DNA of 64,000 bases, taken from the NCBI GenBank assembly GCA_011009095.1, contig VTPC01090696.1:86326-150325 (forward strand). The letters run 5' to 3'. The first letter of the stretch is position 1. Every line of letters begins with the position of its first letter. This DNA is from Ignelater luminosus (taxonomy: Eukaryota > Arthropoda > Insecta > Coleoptera > Elateridae). The notes below the pieces were generated by a model. The model did no database searches and was not told the DNA's origin. It saw only the letters and a program-made list of their open reading frames with translations. Position numbers and translations under genes: made by a program. This document shows positions 45,572-57,508 of the stretch, in pieces.

Positions 45572-47498
45572 GTTAGTATACTATTTTGTAAAATTCAAAT
45601 GCCCTAAATAACACAAAACAATGGAAAGCTGGCGTATTCTTAAACATTCCTGATAGGTCAAAGTGTTTAAATGCTAGAGATGAAACGGTTGCTTACGTAA
45701 CAACGTTTAAACCTGCCTTTGTTTAATCAAACGTGCGTTACTGCAAGTAATTTCTGTTTAGGCTTTGTTAGTTTGTTAGAGGATTTGTATTCAAATAAAA
45801 AAGAAAGTAATTATAACGTAATGTTGAATGTAACTCTCTTTTGTTTTATTGCATTACCCAGTGACATTATTTTATTATTTTTTAATAACAGGAAATGCCC
45901 CACAAAATTATGGTAGTATTATATACACTCATGTAGATCTAGTAAGAATATATTTTGCGTTAGATACAATAACAATGATGTGTTAAACAGTATCAAACTA
46001 AGCATCACGAAAACAACTTTATGGGCGTGGAGCGTGACAGTATTCATCAGCGTTGGTTTTGTGAACATCAACCATAACATGGAACGAGATTGTTACCGTA
46101 GAGTAGCATTAAATTCTTCGTTGTAGTTGTATGATGGATTTACATGCCAAATACAATCATAAAATGACTTTAGAATCTTGATTGTTCTTCGGTTGTAATT
46201 CTCAAAATAAAATTCTATTCAAATTAAGAATTCTTACCACCCTTGAATAAGATCGTTCATTATTTTGACTACTTATAAGTGAACGTAAGACTTTCTTGGT
46301 ATTTCTTTTTTAAGAAGCTTTGCCAAAAATCAAATAAGATTATACAGGGTGTCTGTAGGAAGAGGGTTCACTGATACGTCGTACATCATCGTATCCCAAA
46401 TACATTAATGACTTCTAATATGTAAAGATATACATAAATTTAAAACAAGAAAGTTGTCTTGTAATACTTGTATAGGTAGTAGACTATGGAAATTATAGAT
46501 TTATCTTAATCCATAGCTGCTATGGAGTTCACTTCAACATTTCAATCGCTGTAGAAATCATTATTTTATTTCACAACCAGTAACAGAGCTTTTACTGCAG
46601 TAAGATATACAGAGTGTTCCATTAAAAATACTGTATCTTAATGCTCGTATACGATTGTACGACCCTTTTTCCAATCCATTTTTACACTGGTTTTTTTCTA
46701 ATGACCAATTTGCCAATCGCGGAATATTTCGAGGTTTATACAATTTATAATTATATTTACATTTATATTTACACTTATATTATTACATTATAACCTGTCC
46801 GAGGGTTGGCACAACAGACTTCAATGGGTCGTGGGGAAGAATCACCTGAGTTTATACACGTTCCTATCTGAACTTCAAAAAGAGCAAGGAGACACAGAAG
46901 TGATGATTGTTGGTAGAAAAATATATTTTTGAAAAAATTGTTAGTGGAAAAATATATTATTGGAAAAAATGGAGTAGAAAAAATGGGGCAAAAATAATAG
47001 AATGACGGTAGTCCCTAGTTGGCCTGGCAGCTAATGAAACTTTCCAAACTCTAACTCACCGTCTTGTTCCATAATTAAGTTACAACGTATACCCGCTTTC
47101 AATAGATACCCTGTAACGAATATTCTGTATTTGACAAAAGTTACCGTGTTTTAAATGCCAAGCAAAACCGTTTTTTCCTTTAGGAAAACTTTCTGTTAAA
47201 CTAGTTGTTAAACTCATGTTTACCAACTCAGAAATATCACTAAGGGTGAAAAAGCGTTTACATCCTAGTAAGACATTAAAGCACGCACAAATTGCTTACC
47301 AATGGTCGATCATCCTTGTCGTGAATTCTAATTTGAACTGTATTCTGCAAGATTTTTGTGTGATTATGTAGGACGAAATCGCACACATAAACAGAGATAA
47401 TAATGGGAAACGTGGAAATAATTCTTAATTCTATTTTATTATGAACATAAATTACTTGGTTTTAATGTGATCATAAAGATGTAGCTGCATGTTGAAAA
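45572..47498. other. AT-rich stretch with transposon-end-like motifs
   Basis: TATACAGGGTGTCTG at about 46342 and ATATACAGAGTGTTCC at about 46607 resemble the CAGGGTG starts of many insect DNA transposons, but both point the same way and no partner ends were found. An AT-rich tandem-like run (TATATTTACATTTATATTTA and variants) lies at 46745-46790, and a diverged GGAAAAAATATAT-type repeat at 46910-46990. No gene is supported. Confidence 0.35.
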
Positions 47499-47500
47499 TA

Positions 47501-48769
47501 CGAGGGCGGTTCAATAAGTACCCGTGTTAGAAATGAAGACACAATTTTTTTCAAAAATTTTTTTTTTATTTTTCAACATAGTCTCCTTTTAGAAATATAC
47601 ACTTCTCCCAACGTTTCTGCCATTTTTTAACCCCTCCAAAAAATAGGATTTGTCGAACTCTCCAAAATACGCCTCTATCTCGGCGATGACTTCCTCGTTT
47701 GAGCTACATTTTTTTCCCGCGAGCCATTTCTTCATGTTAGGAAACAAGAAAAAGTCGCAGGGAGCCAGATCGGGTGAATACAGGGGGTGCGGCAGCAATT
47801 CATAACGCAATTCATGCAGTTTGGCGGCGACAACTCCGGATGAATGTGCTGGTGCGTTATCGTGGTGAAACAGCACCTTCTTTTTTGCCAAATGCGGCCG
47901 TGTCGAAGCTGTCTAATAACTCACTGTAGTATTGTCCAGTGATCGTTCTTCCTTTTTCTAAAAAATCCACGAGGATGACGCCGTTCGCATCCCAAAAAAT
48001 CGTCGCCATGACCTATTCGGCCAATGGAACCATCTTCGCCTTCTTTGGAGCAGATTCACCGGGAGAAATCCATTGTTTTGATTGTTGCTTAGTTTCTGGT
48101 GTGTAATGATGAATCTAGGTTTCATCAATGGTGACAACTCGACGCAAAAACTCCTTCGGATTTCGCTTAAATTGCTCCAAACACTGCTTCGAAGTTAACA
48201 GCCGCATCCGCTTGTTGTCCACCGTTAGCAATCGCGGCACCCATCGCGCCGACAATTCTTTCATCGCCAACTTATCATGTAAAATATTAATTGCCGTTCC
48301 GGTCGACACACCTACGGCCTCTGCTACTTCACGCACTTTCGATCAGCGAGAATCATGTCGTGGACTTTTTGAATGATTTCCTCGGTAACCACGTCTGCCG
48401 GGCGTCCTGGTCGCTCCTCATCAAAAACGGATGTTCGCCCACGTTTAAATTCGTTGAACCAATATCTAACTGTGGTCATAGATGGCGAAGTGTCCCCATA
48501 AACAGCATCCAACTTTGCTTTTATCTCCTCGCATTTTTTCCCATCCAAAAACAGAAAGCGAATTACCGAACGATACTGCTCTTTTTCCATCTTAGCTAAA
48601 ATCACGAAACACGTCTTACTCAAATGGCTGTCAAATCCAAACTAACCTATTAATCAGTCTGCAATTTGTTATACCGTCGTTTGATAGATGGCAGCACACG
48701 ATGATAACACCAACTTCCCTCAGGAACGCCTTCTGTCGTCAAACACGGGTACTTACTGAACCGTCCTCG
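47501..48769 (-). mobile_element. mariner-family transposon (CGAGGGCGG ends), decayed
   Basis: This 1269-bp element begins CGAGGGCGGTTCAATAAGTA. The inverted right end reads CGAGGACGGTTCAGTAAGTA, two mismatches in 20 with further similarity inward (CCCGTGTT). TA flanks both sides (47499-47500 and 48770-48771). The transposase on the minus strand has several frameshifts and two in-frame stops, making this the oldest-looking mariner in the window. It is related to, but distinct from, the CGAGGGTGG family at 3239 and 43163. Confidence 0.95.
47566..48590 (-). pseudogene. mariner transposase, multiply disabled
   Basis: The start is ATG at 48590 (MEKEQYRSVIRFLFLDGKK). The helix-turn-helix part is intact to ILADRK, where loss of a few bases near 48340 shifts the frame. 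The next piece reads VREVAEAVGVSTGTAINIL and WVPRLLTVDNKR to RVVTIDET, where the Trp codon after DET is a TAG stop (about 48115). A second TAG replaces a Lys codon just before VMATIFWD. A block before KKVLFH is deleted near 47905, a further frame change affects the tail, and the end in another frame still reads GDYVEK with TAA at 47566. The catalytic Asp residues themselves are still seen in TIDET, FHHDNAPAH and LAPCDFFLF. It is inactive. Confidence 0.92.
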
Positions 48770-48771
48770 TA

Positions 48772-51700
48772 GACTGCACATGTAACATTTAACTCAAGCT
48801 AGTTCTAATGTTAGCGTATGCTTCGATATAAAAAAAAATAGTTTTGAAACTTACAAAGAGTTTAAAGGATTTTATGAGTTAACAATATTTTATAATAATT
48901 TTACAATAAATAATAGTAATAATTGCTACAACACTTTATAGGGAAAAAATGTCAATCGTGAGTGTATTCCTAGCCATATGAACTCCTAGTCCTTTTAGTC
49001 TGATTGGCCTAATAATAATGAGTTGCCGAATGGCGTACAAATTTCAGACCATTTTATGAATTTCCATCAAGGTGATAATTCTCTTTTTGTTCCTCATAAA
49101 ATTAAAGTGTAATTCGCCAAACAGTATAGGCATTTCAAAGTGAGACGTTTTAAATGCGACCTAGACACTTCTAGTTTTCTCTTATTGATCATTAATTTAT
49201 CTTAAGCTAATGTCTACTACTTAGAACAATTATTATTCTTCTAAGTTTTTCGTCTTTATTTTTTCATTTACAAATGATTCATATAGTTTTTTAGACTTGT
49301 AAAGATAGCGAACTTTTGAACTTACTTTTGTACTTGGTTTTGGCAATCTCATTGTCCTTACTTTTATGTGACAGCATATCTCCGCCATGCTCTTATTTAA
49401 ACTTTTTACCAAAGTCTAATGACGAAACCATAAAATGCATGTAGACTTTTTTGATAATTAGTCGGCTCTTTTGCACAAACATCTGAAAGAAGCAACTTGC
49501 CAGAGAAAACTGACAGTTTTAGAAAATAATTTAAGATAATTTTGGCAACAGTAAAACTCTGAACTTTCAATCACTTTGAGACTCTTGCCATTGTGGTTTT
49601 GAAAAAATTTTCTAGTTTGTCCAAATACTAATTATGGTCTGCTCATTTTTTAGTGTCTGCAAGCTATATTTATGTAATGTTATGTTACTTAAGTAGAATT
49701 TTACTAAAAACCTATTATACTTACGAAGATTCTTGATATATCTTTCTATCAAGAATTTTATAAAATTGAAAAGTCATAGCCGGTCTTAACTTTAGTTATA
49801 ATCATTCAGAATAAAGTTAGAATTAAACATGCAATTATGTACTAATTTGTGGATTGATTCTAGGTGTTACCACCAGAGAGAATAAATTATTAACTCACAA
49901 GAGTTTATGTTGATGAAGAAAATGCAAATGTTAAGTTAATGAAAATATTCTACAGTAAACGGATGATTTTTGTTAGAAGTCTAATTGTTAGAGGTAACTG
50001 AAAACCGTCGTGAACAGTATATTAACCGCCGAATCGGCTTCAACAATTATGGGAGAAAAAGAAATGACGCTTGCGACCTTTTTGTATTGTTTAGAGTAAT
50101 TAGATTGTGGTTAATATGATGCTATAAGGAATTGAACAGTTTGTTGGAATATACTGTTATACTAGATGAACGCACAGTTATCGGATTTATGGAAAGCTAA
50201 TTAAACTCGGTTCAAATCATTACTAATGCTATGTCACCAGGAAGAACTCAGTGAAATACTTTGCATGCATATTAATGCTGCCCTGTAAAGCAAAAAGGCT
50301 GAACTTGAAGAATAGACAAAATTGAGTGTAAGGTGTTGTCAAAGTCTTTGCACTGAAATCTATTTGTATGCAAGTAGAAAAACTATAACTTTGCAAATAG
50401 GTGATACAGGCCAATTTTTTAAATGCCCTATCCTATACAAATGTGAAGAAAGTCAGACTCATTTCACTCAATATCTCAAAACTATGATTTTCAGAGTTAG
50501 GGCCTTTTTGCTTTGTAGGGCAGAATAGCACAGCTTATGAGTTTGAACTCTGTGTTGAAGGAGGTATAGCAGAAGATGAATTTAATTTGAGTTTATTATA
50601 ATTGCTTTGTAACTATGTTGCCGTAGATACTAATCTCTAGAATATAAAGGAATTCACTTCCTAAGCTTGATTGTTTAGTAATCTTGCAAATCATAAGCCT
50701 GTTCGCGCCTTTATTATCTATTTTGACTTTTGTTCAATATTAATATTTATGACTTCAATCGATCAGTTTGAGAAACTAGAAGAATGCTCAAATTTAGATG
50801 CAAACAAAAGTTGAGATTATTGATTTTTAACAGAAACACCAAATTACATACTTCTCACTACATTTAGAAAAATGGCTGGTTTAAAAGATTTTCTTCTAAA
50901 AGTTATTGATTTGTCGAATCCAAAAGGGAATGATGGCACGTACTTACTTAGTTTTTGTTTTATTATTCTATTTGAGTAGCAGCATACCCTGCATAATGCT
51001 AATAGGTGTTGGAACAATGAATAAATGCTGACCCAGCCAATTCAAGCTGATCATATTGTATTGGAAGAATAATATACAAAGTCTTAAGAATCTTTTGGGC
51101 AAAGATCTTGAATCATTTTTACCCTAACACAATACAATTCTGATATGGCAACAAGATATTTTCTGCCCAAACAGTATAACTATATAACTCGCAGATTTTA
51201 TTTTCAAAAGAGTGATATACTAACAAGTTTAGAGTTTTGCTCCATAAGTTACTTTCAGCAGCTTTCACTGATCTCAAAAACATATCCAATATTACGTATA
51301 CTAAGGTGTCAAAAACTTCTCAGCTTTAAAGAATCATAGTTTAAAGTAAGACAGACTATCAGAACGTAATGAAAATGTCTGTTGAGCTTTCAAATTGTCT
51401 CGGCCTTATACCAAATTCTGTCGTGGTCACGCAAATTTCTTGGTTTAAGACTACTCGTTCAAGACAAATATCAGTTCTGCGCGACTTTGTTAGAAAATAT
51501 CCTCGTCTTAAAAGCTGATTAGATAATAAGAAATTACTTTCGCCACTGATTCATGGAATTGCCTAAATAGTCCCTAATTTTAATTTACAGAATTTATACC
51601 ACCATGATTACAGTTCAACCTGAACAAATAATATGTAAATGTTTATTGAATAGCATTTGTGTAACTTGTATTATTATGTACTCTATTAAATAATCACATT

Positions 51701-52745
51701 GAAAGTTTTTTTATATTAATAGAAAAACGTTAAATCCTCGCTTTTTAAAATATAAAACTATAATTGTGTTTGTCTAGTCTTGTTAGTGTTTTAATTAAGG
51801 AAAATAATATGTAATTTGAACGAACACAATAAGGAAATATTAGTACATATAATAATTGTGTAACGTTTAAATAAGATAAGTTTTTAATTCTTGTGTTTGT
51901 ATAAGCTACCAAGCGGAAAGGTGCATGATAATGTCTTATTATTATAGTAAGCTGGTTGCCATAACTTTAGAACAATTTTAATTTATGGAATTAAAATTAA
52001 AAGTCTACTTAAAATAACTTTTATTGCCTTATTATAAAATATCGCTAAGAATAGATTTTAAGTTTTAGGATTTCGACATGGTATGGTGTATGAGTTACTA
52101 AAGGTCAGAAGGACCAACTGTAATAATGTACATACACAATGCATCTATTTCTTTATTTATTTTCCAGAGAGATACTGTAAACAATAGCTACAGGATGAGT
52201 TTGTACCTGTCAAATTTCAGACTGCTCACAAAACAGTGCCTACTAATTTATTTTGCTATTAATATTCGGGTTACCACAAAACGATTTAATAGGAAGCAGT
52301 ATAGTAAAATTATACTTTCTTGCATCTCTTGTTATTAGTATTGTTTCTTTTTTATTCTGCTTTTTCCTATTGCTTTGGAATATTATTTGTAAACATCTAA
52401 GAACGTTATAGTTTAAAGTAAATTCATTTTCCCAATATTCAAACATATCAATATTCTAGTCTTTAAGGTCTTTGAGCAAGATCTTTACTTGAGACTATCC
52501 AATACAACCGTTAACAAGTAAAACAATTTCATCTAGAGATAGTAATAGTAGTAGCAGTCATGAAGAGGCTAGCCTAACAAATAGTCTTTTTAGACCCCTA
52601 TTTACTAGTCCCTTAATACCTCTACGACCACTTACTCCTCTTTTTGCCTAAATCTGCCTCACTTTCACGAAAGTTAAAATGTTAGACCAGACGAGAATTT
52701 TCCATTCTTCTTATGATAGGGTAACAGCCTTTCATATTCCTCACA
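48772..52745. other. AT-rich noncoding stretch
   Basis: About 4 kb without a supported exon, RNA gene or mobile element. Short open frames (50322-50528, 51145-51339, 52126-52338) have no motif or splice support. If the host gene continues to the right, this is intron. Confidence 0.4.
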
Positions 52746-52766
52746 TTCTCTCTCTCTCTCTCTCTC
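52746..52766. repeat. (TC)n microsatellite
   Basis: A pure TC run of 21 bases, embedded in a somewhat GC-richer stretch (52680-52910) that has a 76-codon + frame without a domain. It is the second TC run of this kind in the window; the other is at 22316. Confidence 0.92.
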
Positions 52767-53523
52767 TTACCACATTTGGGGCATGTTGTGACCTGTTAGG
52801 ACCCTTATTAGAACGACTAGAATCCTCCGATTCTTCCTTATTAAGGCCTGAAGAAACCACTGCTACCCATCCAGTTTGGGTCTTGTGTCTCTTAAGCCCG
52901 TATGTTTAAGATTTTCTGGATATCTCAAAGAATAGGTGTACTTAGTTACTCGTTTTGCAAATTGTAAATATAATAAGAGATAAGCTTCATAATATGCATT
53001 TGAGCTGTTCAATTACTTCTACTAAAAAACACGACTTTGATTAATATAATACGAAAAACATTCTTCAACTGAAGATGGAATAAAAGCCAAAACCGCTATC
53101 GAAGATAAAATAAAATACATTACATAGAAGGCAGTATCTTTATTATTTCATTTCACCAATTGTTAGTACTCTATCACACAACATCGACTGTAATCGATTG
53201 CTACTAGGGCTATCACGTAAAAGTGACGACTTAGTTCATTGAATAATTCTTTCATTCATTTCTAAACAAAAATATCTAAGCTGCATATTGAAGTGATTTT
53301 GAACCGTAGGTAGGCAGGAAGCCTGAACAGTCTTGGCCTATACCAGCCTATTTACGGTCTTAAAATGGCTGATTGGATATTGTGAAGTAATTGTCAAAGA
53401 CCTATTATATAGTTAGGTGTCAATTCTGATCTTTGTTATGTCCTGTTTACGGTGATTTGCATTAAACCTTAAATTCCAATAGGGAATTGATAGCTTTGTC
53501 ATGGAGCATATTAGAAAAGTGGA

Positions 53524-53569
53524 TGAGAGAACATAGACTTTGAATATTGTGTGTAATGCATGTATTGTG
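53524..53569 (+). repeat. dispersed 46-bp repeat, copy 1
   Basis: TGAGAGAACATAGACTTTGA followed by ATATTGTGTGTAATGCATGT and ATTGTG. It matches 56243-56288 in the same orientation with four differences. Similarity stops on both sides. The two copies bracket the mariner at 54553-55807 at unequal distances, so they are not its ends. Confidence 0.7.
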
Positions 53570-54550
53570 GTCAATTGTGTCTGTAGTTATGAACCATCAA
53601 AGTTCAAAAGATTTGGACGTTTTCATCTCTCAGTTTGAAATGGCGTCTTACTATCAAAGAATGCAGCACTCTTCGTTTGATGTCCTAGATCAGCATTTTT
53701 CAAACTGGGAGTAGTACTTTCTATAGAAACTGCGGACATTTTTAAAAGGATTCGCTCGACACGAAATATCATTCTTCTTAGCTCAGCTTTTACTGTTATT
53801 GTTGAATGAAAATGGTAATTGTCATTCATTATCACTATGTAATTGCAGATGCCATTTCAAGATTTTTGCTTTGGCGAAACTACGACATTTTCATCTGGCT
53901 TTTTAAATAATCCAAATAAACTCAATTCTATTTTTGTGAGTTTAATTCTGCTCCATTAGTTCTACAGGTAGAAGATTGAAAAAGGCTAACTCACGAACAA
54001 GAAAACTCGGTACGGCTAACTCAAGACTTGCGTCATGAGTACTTTGATTCATCCACGCTTCCACATAGTAAGCTTATTTGTACTATTAAACAAAGGCCTA
54101 TACCTTGACGAGACAAGATCAATGATGCATGGCCTCTACCTCAGTTAATCGTAGGAATAGCAGAGTAGAACAAAAAAGTCCGCACAGTGGAGTAAACGTC
54201 AATACTGTGATACATCTTTGTGAATTTTCCATTTGCGTGGTAAATCCGCTTTTTTTTCTTACTTTTATCAACTGAATCCCTTTTTTGCCTTCAGTTGATG
54301 ATATCTTTGAAATATTACTCTCGACTACTTATTGCAAGAAAGCAACATTGGCACACTGGCAATATTATAGTGCTGAAATTGAATGTAATTTTCTGAAAAT
54401 GAGTCAGCTTGATTCATTTCCAGGAAACAAGATTTTCTACCCAGTAGATTGCCACCATCTAGAATCTTGTTTATTCGAATCTTTATCGGAAGTCGCCAAT
54501 TTTGAAATAATTTTCAATTTTGCATGTACATTTACATAATTCAGACTGTA
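53570..54550. other. AT-rich stretch between repeat and mariner
   Basis: No gene is supported. The + frame at 54285-54539 follows an acceptor-like TTTTTTGCCTTCAG at about 54294. It is open for about 80 codons (VDDIFEILLSTTYCKKATLA...) but has no donor of quality and no known motif. The minus frame at 53835-53623 may be a transposon fragment; not assigned. Confidence 0.3.
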
Positions 54551-54552
54551 TA

Positions 54553-55807
54553 CCAGGTGTATACCTATGAAATGAGACTTTCAGCTATTAGACCACAGAT
54601 GTCGCTAGGAGTATTTTTAAACTGTCCCAAATGTCTTATTTTTTTCGTCTGTCATCTGTCAACAATATTCAATTCATTGTTTGTGATGTTTCATACAACA
54701 ACGCATTTTTTTCGCTCTTAAAAATATCGAATTTCGTGCCTTCAAACTACGATTTGCGGACATCGTTGATTTTCTGTTATCAATTGAAGAAAACCGCTTC
54801 TCAAGCTCATCAAATGCTTATAGAAGCTTACGGTGGACATGCTCTAAGCAGAGCACAGTGCTTCAGGTGGTTTGAAAAATTCCGAAGTGGTGATTTTAGC
54901 GTGGAGAACGAGGAACGTGGCCGGCCACCGAAAAAGTTTGAGGACACCGAATTGCAAGCATTGTTGAATGAAGATGATGGTCAAACGCAAGAAATGATGG
55001 CAGAGCAGTTGGGAGTGACCCAAAAAACCATTTGCAAACGTTTGAAAGACATGGGCATGATTTTAAAGGTCGGAAGATGGGTGCCGCATGAACTGACTGA
55101 AAGGCAGCAAGAGAACCGAAAAACCACTTGTGAAATGCTGCTCTCCCGGTTCAAAAGGAAGTCTTTTTTGCATCGAATCGTTACGGGTGTATTTCTCCAA
55201 TCCCAAGCGTAAACGGCCACAAGCCAAAATCAACTGCCAAACCAAATCGCTTCGGCCGCAAGGCAATGCTGTGTGTTTTCTGGGATCAGCATGGTATGAT
55301 TTGGTACGAGCTATTAAAACCAGATGAAACAGTTGACGGTGCACGCTACCAACGACAATTGGCCGATTTGAACAGCGCTACACACCGAAAACGCCCAGAA
55401 AAATGCCGATCGGCGTCACAAAGTAATTTTTCTTGATGACAATGCACCACCACATCGAACAAGAGCGACCCGGGAATTGGTGGAGACGTACGATTGGGAA
55501 CCGCTGGTGCATGCGGCTTACTCACCAGACTTGGCGCCTTCCGATTATCATTTGTTTGCATCGATGGGCCACGCACTTTCCGAGCAGCGCTTCAATTCTC
55601 ACGAAGAAGCCAAAAAATGGCTCGATGATTGGTTTGCGGCCAAAGACGGCCAATTTTTTTGGCGCGGCATTCACAAATTGCCTGAGAGATGGGTAAAATG
55701 TGTCGCTAGCGATGGCTATTATTTTGAAGATTAAATTTGTAACCATTTTTTGTTAATAAACGTTTAAAATTGAAAAAAAAAGTCTCATTTCATAGGTATA
55801 CACCTAT
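54553..55807 (+). mobile_element. mariner-family transposon, WVPHELTE type, copy 2
   Basis: The left end reads CCAGGTGTATACCTATGAAA after TA (54551-54552). The right end is the inverse but stops matching at CACCT; the expected CACCTGG-TA is here CACCTATGTA, so the last bases have changed. The element is about 1.26 kb on the + strand. It shares with the copy at 7031-8288 the identical deletion junction over the first catalytic Asp, while flanking DNA differs. The two copies are inverted with respect to each other and about 46 kb apart. Confidence 0.94.
54724..55734 (+). pseudogene. mariner transposase, WVPHELTE type, lost start and two frameshifts
   Basis: The ATG used in the sister copy (8117) is ATA here (54724). 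The DNA-binding part then matches the sister closely (about six differences in the shared 193-codon frame counted from the upstream ATG) through WVPHELTERQ to HRIVTG. There the same deletion of about 14 bases (near 55189) removes the first Asp and shifts the frame. Near 55400 one extra base (CAGAAAAATGCC against CAGAATATGCC) shifts the frame again. The tail is open from 55477 (VETYDWEPLVHAAYSPDL) to 55734, with the third Asp in APSDYHLF and the end YYFED. This copy has gained private damage on top of the shared deletion. Confidence 0.93.
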
Positions 55808-56242
55808 GTACATTGAGAAACCAAAAGCCAGATCTTTTTGGCTTGTCACTAAACTTTTCCTATGCAACTCATGGCAATAAAGAATTTCTTTAAATTCCAT
55901 TTGTGTTAAAGTATCCTACATTTCAGTTTTGCTATTTCCATATCAGAAGTTTTTCAAAGTTCGAGAACCTATAAAGTTAACATCTAGGATATGTATATTC
56001 AGTTTTAAGGTTATTTGTAGAATCGAGAGTCAGTTATATAAAAGAAATGATTTGAATAGAAAATAACCGCATTCTGATCCGTTAACTTAAATGTCCCTAA
56101 TTTGAATGCATACTACGCTTCTCTCAAACTTTAGACAAGAAATTCATCATTGTTTTTTCAAGGAAAAAATGACAAACTTGTTTTCTACTTTATATTATTA
56201 TTATTAAGTCAACAGATAGGTTTAGTGTGTCGATAAATTATT
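55808..56242. other. AT-rich noncoding stretch
   Basis: Nothing recognised apart from its position between the mariner and the second copy of the 46-bp repeat. Confidence 0.4.
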
Positions 56243-56288
56243 TGAGAGAATATCGACTTCGAATATTGTGTGTAATGCGTGTATTGTG
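56243..56288 (+). repeat. dispersed 46-bp repeat, copy 2
   Basis: TGAGAGAATATCGACTTCGA followed by ATATTGTGTGTAATGCGTGT and ATTGTG; same orientation as 53524-53569, four substitutions, no indels. Confidence 0.7.
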
Positions 56289-57000
56289 TTTAAATTTTTG
56301 TTGTTCAATTGATAATTTCGCAAGAAAGATGTCTGCGCACATATCTTCACTTTATAAGTTGAATATTTGTAATTGTATTGGAATATAATTATATGCTAGC
56401 TAGTTACTACAGTCTTTTGTATAAAACTTATTGCAAATGTCTGATTATTTTTATTAATATATGTATCCTTTCGTTACATGTGCAGTCAATATTCTAGAAA
56501 GAAGCGCCTAAAGAATCTAGAACATTAAATAAATTTCGTTTGAAATTTCTTATCGATTCATGCCGATTTCCCAATGTGTCAAACGTGGGTACGTGTTACA
56601 ACATCCAATATAATTCTCACCTTCACTTAATTAATCGTCACCCGAAAAACGAAGACGCATAGAAACGTAAATAACCGTATAGTTATTTCCGTATGAAATA
56701 ACATCCTATGAAAGTGCAAGGCTTTCGTAGTGTGATTAATAATAAGGAAGGGCAATCTATTCGACCTTTACGACAATTAAACAGTAAAAATGTGCAATAT
56801 GACAAGATTGACTGATAATCATAAAATAACTTCCTTTGTCGATAGCATTTCCACTTTTTCTGCAAAAAAAGTTCCATTTGTACCCACCACGAAAATTACT
56901 CAAATTGTACATCTTTCTTATTATGCAATAGGACTTCAGTAAATCTGCGGTTTGATGTGCATTAAGCGTGAATTCGTCCCTGGTTAAAGGTTTGTAAAAA

Positions 57001-57431
57001 AGTCCATCGCGCGGTGGATAGCGGGGCCGCGGGCCGGGGACCGGTCAGACGGGGCCTCTCACCGGCTTCGTGCTCCGACCCGTGCTACTCCCGATGACTC
57101 CACTAACTCTTGTAGCCTCGCGCAACTGCACACAAGAACAAACTGAAGCAGTTCTGGTGGCCTTTCAAGAATAGTTGATTATTAAAAAGTGGAAGTTATC
57201 GCAAATAAATAATATAAAGTGCAATAATTACAACTGCGATATACGAGTATATTAGTGTCTGTTAACAGTACTTTTAGTTCAGTTATTTTTTCGTGTGATT
57301 TTATTATGTAATAGTTGTACAAGAAAAAACTTTGCGTTGGTGGAACGTTAGGTGAAACCCAGTATTAAAAACGTGACTTGCAAGTGATTTAGTATCTCAA
57401 CCGAGTGAATAACAGTGAAGAGAGCGCAAAG
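57001..57431 (+). promoter_or_regulatory. CpG-rich promoter island and probable noncoding first exon
   Basis: 57005-57130 is by far the most GC- and CpG-rich stretch of the window (GCGCGGTGGATAGCGGGGCC, CCGCGGGCCGGGGACCGGTC). It is followed by TTTAGTTCAGTTATTTTTTC near 57275, an initiator-like TCAGTT, then a leader typical of insect 5' UTRs. A splice donor AAAG/GTAAAA follows at 57432, with an alternative AAG/GTAATG at about 57508. No coding frame spans it, consistent with an untranslated first exon on +. It could start a downstream gene beyond the window or a 3'-located isoform of the host gene. I cannot exclude that the GC block is part of some other GC-rich repeat. Confidence 0.45.
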
Positions 57432-57508
57432 GTAAAAGAACCTTCTTCAGTGGTGATTTTTCAGCTGTTCGAGACATTAACTCAGTCTGCTTGATAAAGG
57501 CGAAGGTA

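Noticed and set aside
46342-46640. CAGGGTG-type motifs considered as the two ends of one DNA transposon
   Set aside because: Both motifs point the same way, so they cannot be the inverted ends of one element.
54285-54539. Open stretch after an acceptor-like site, considered as the next host exon
   Set aside because: No proper donor and no composition match with exons a-d, and it runs close to the mariner. The phase could fit, but the support is too thin.
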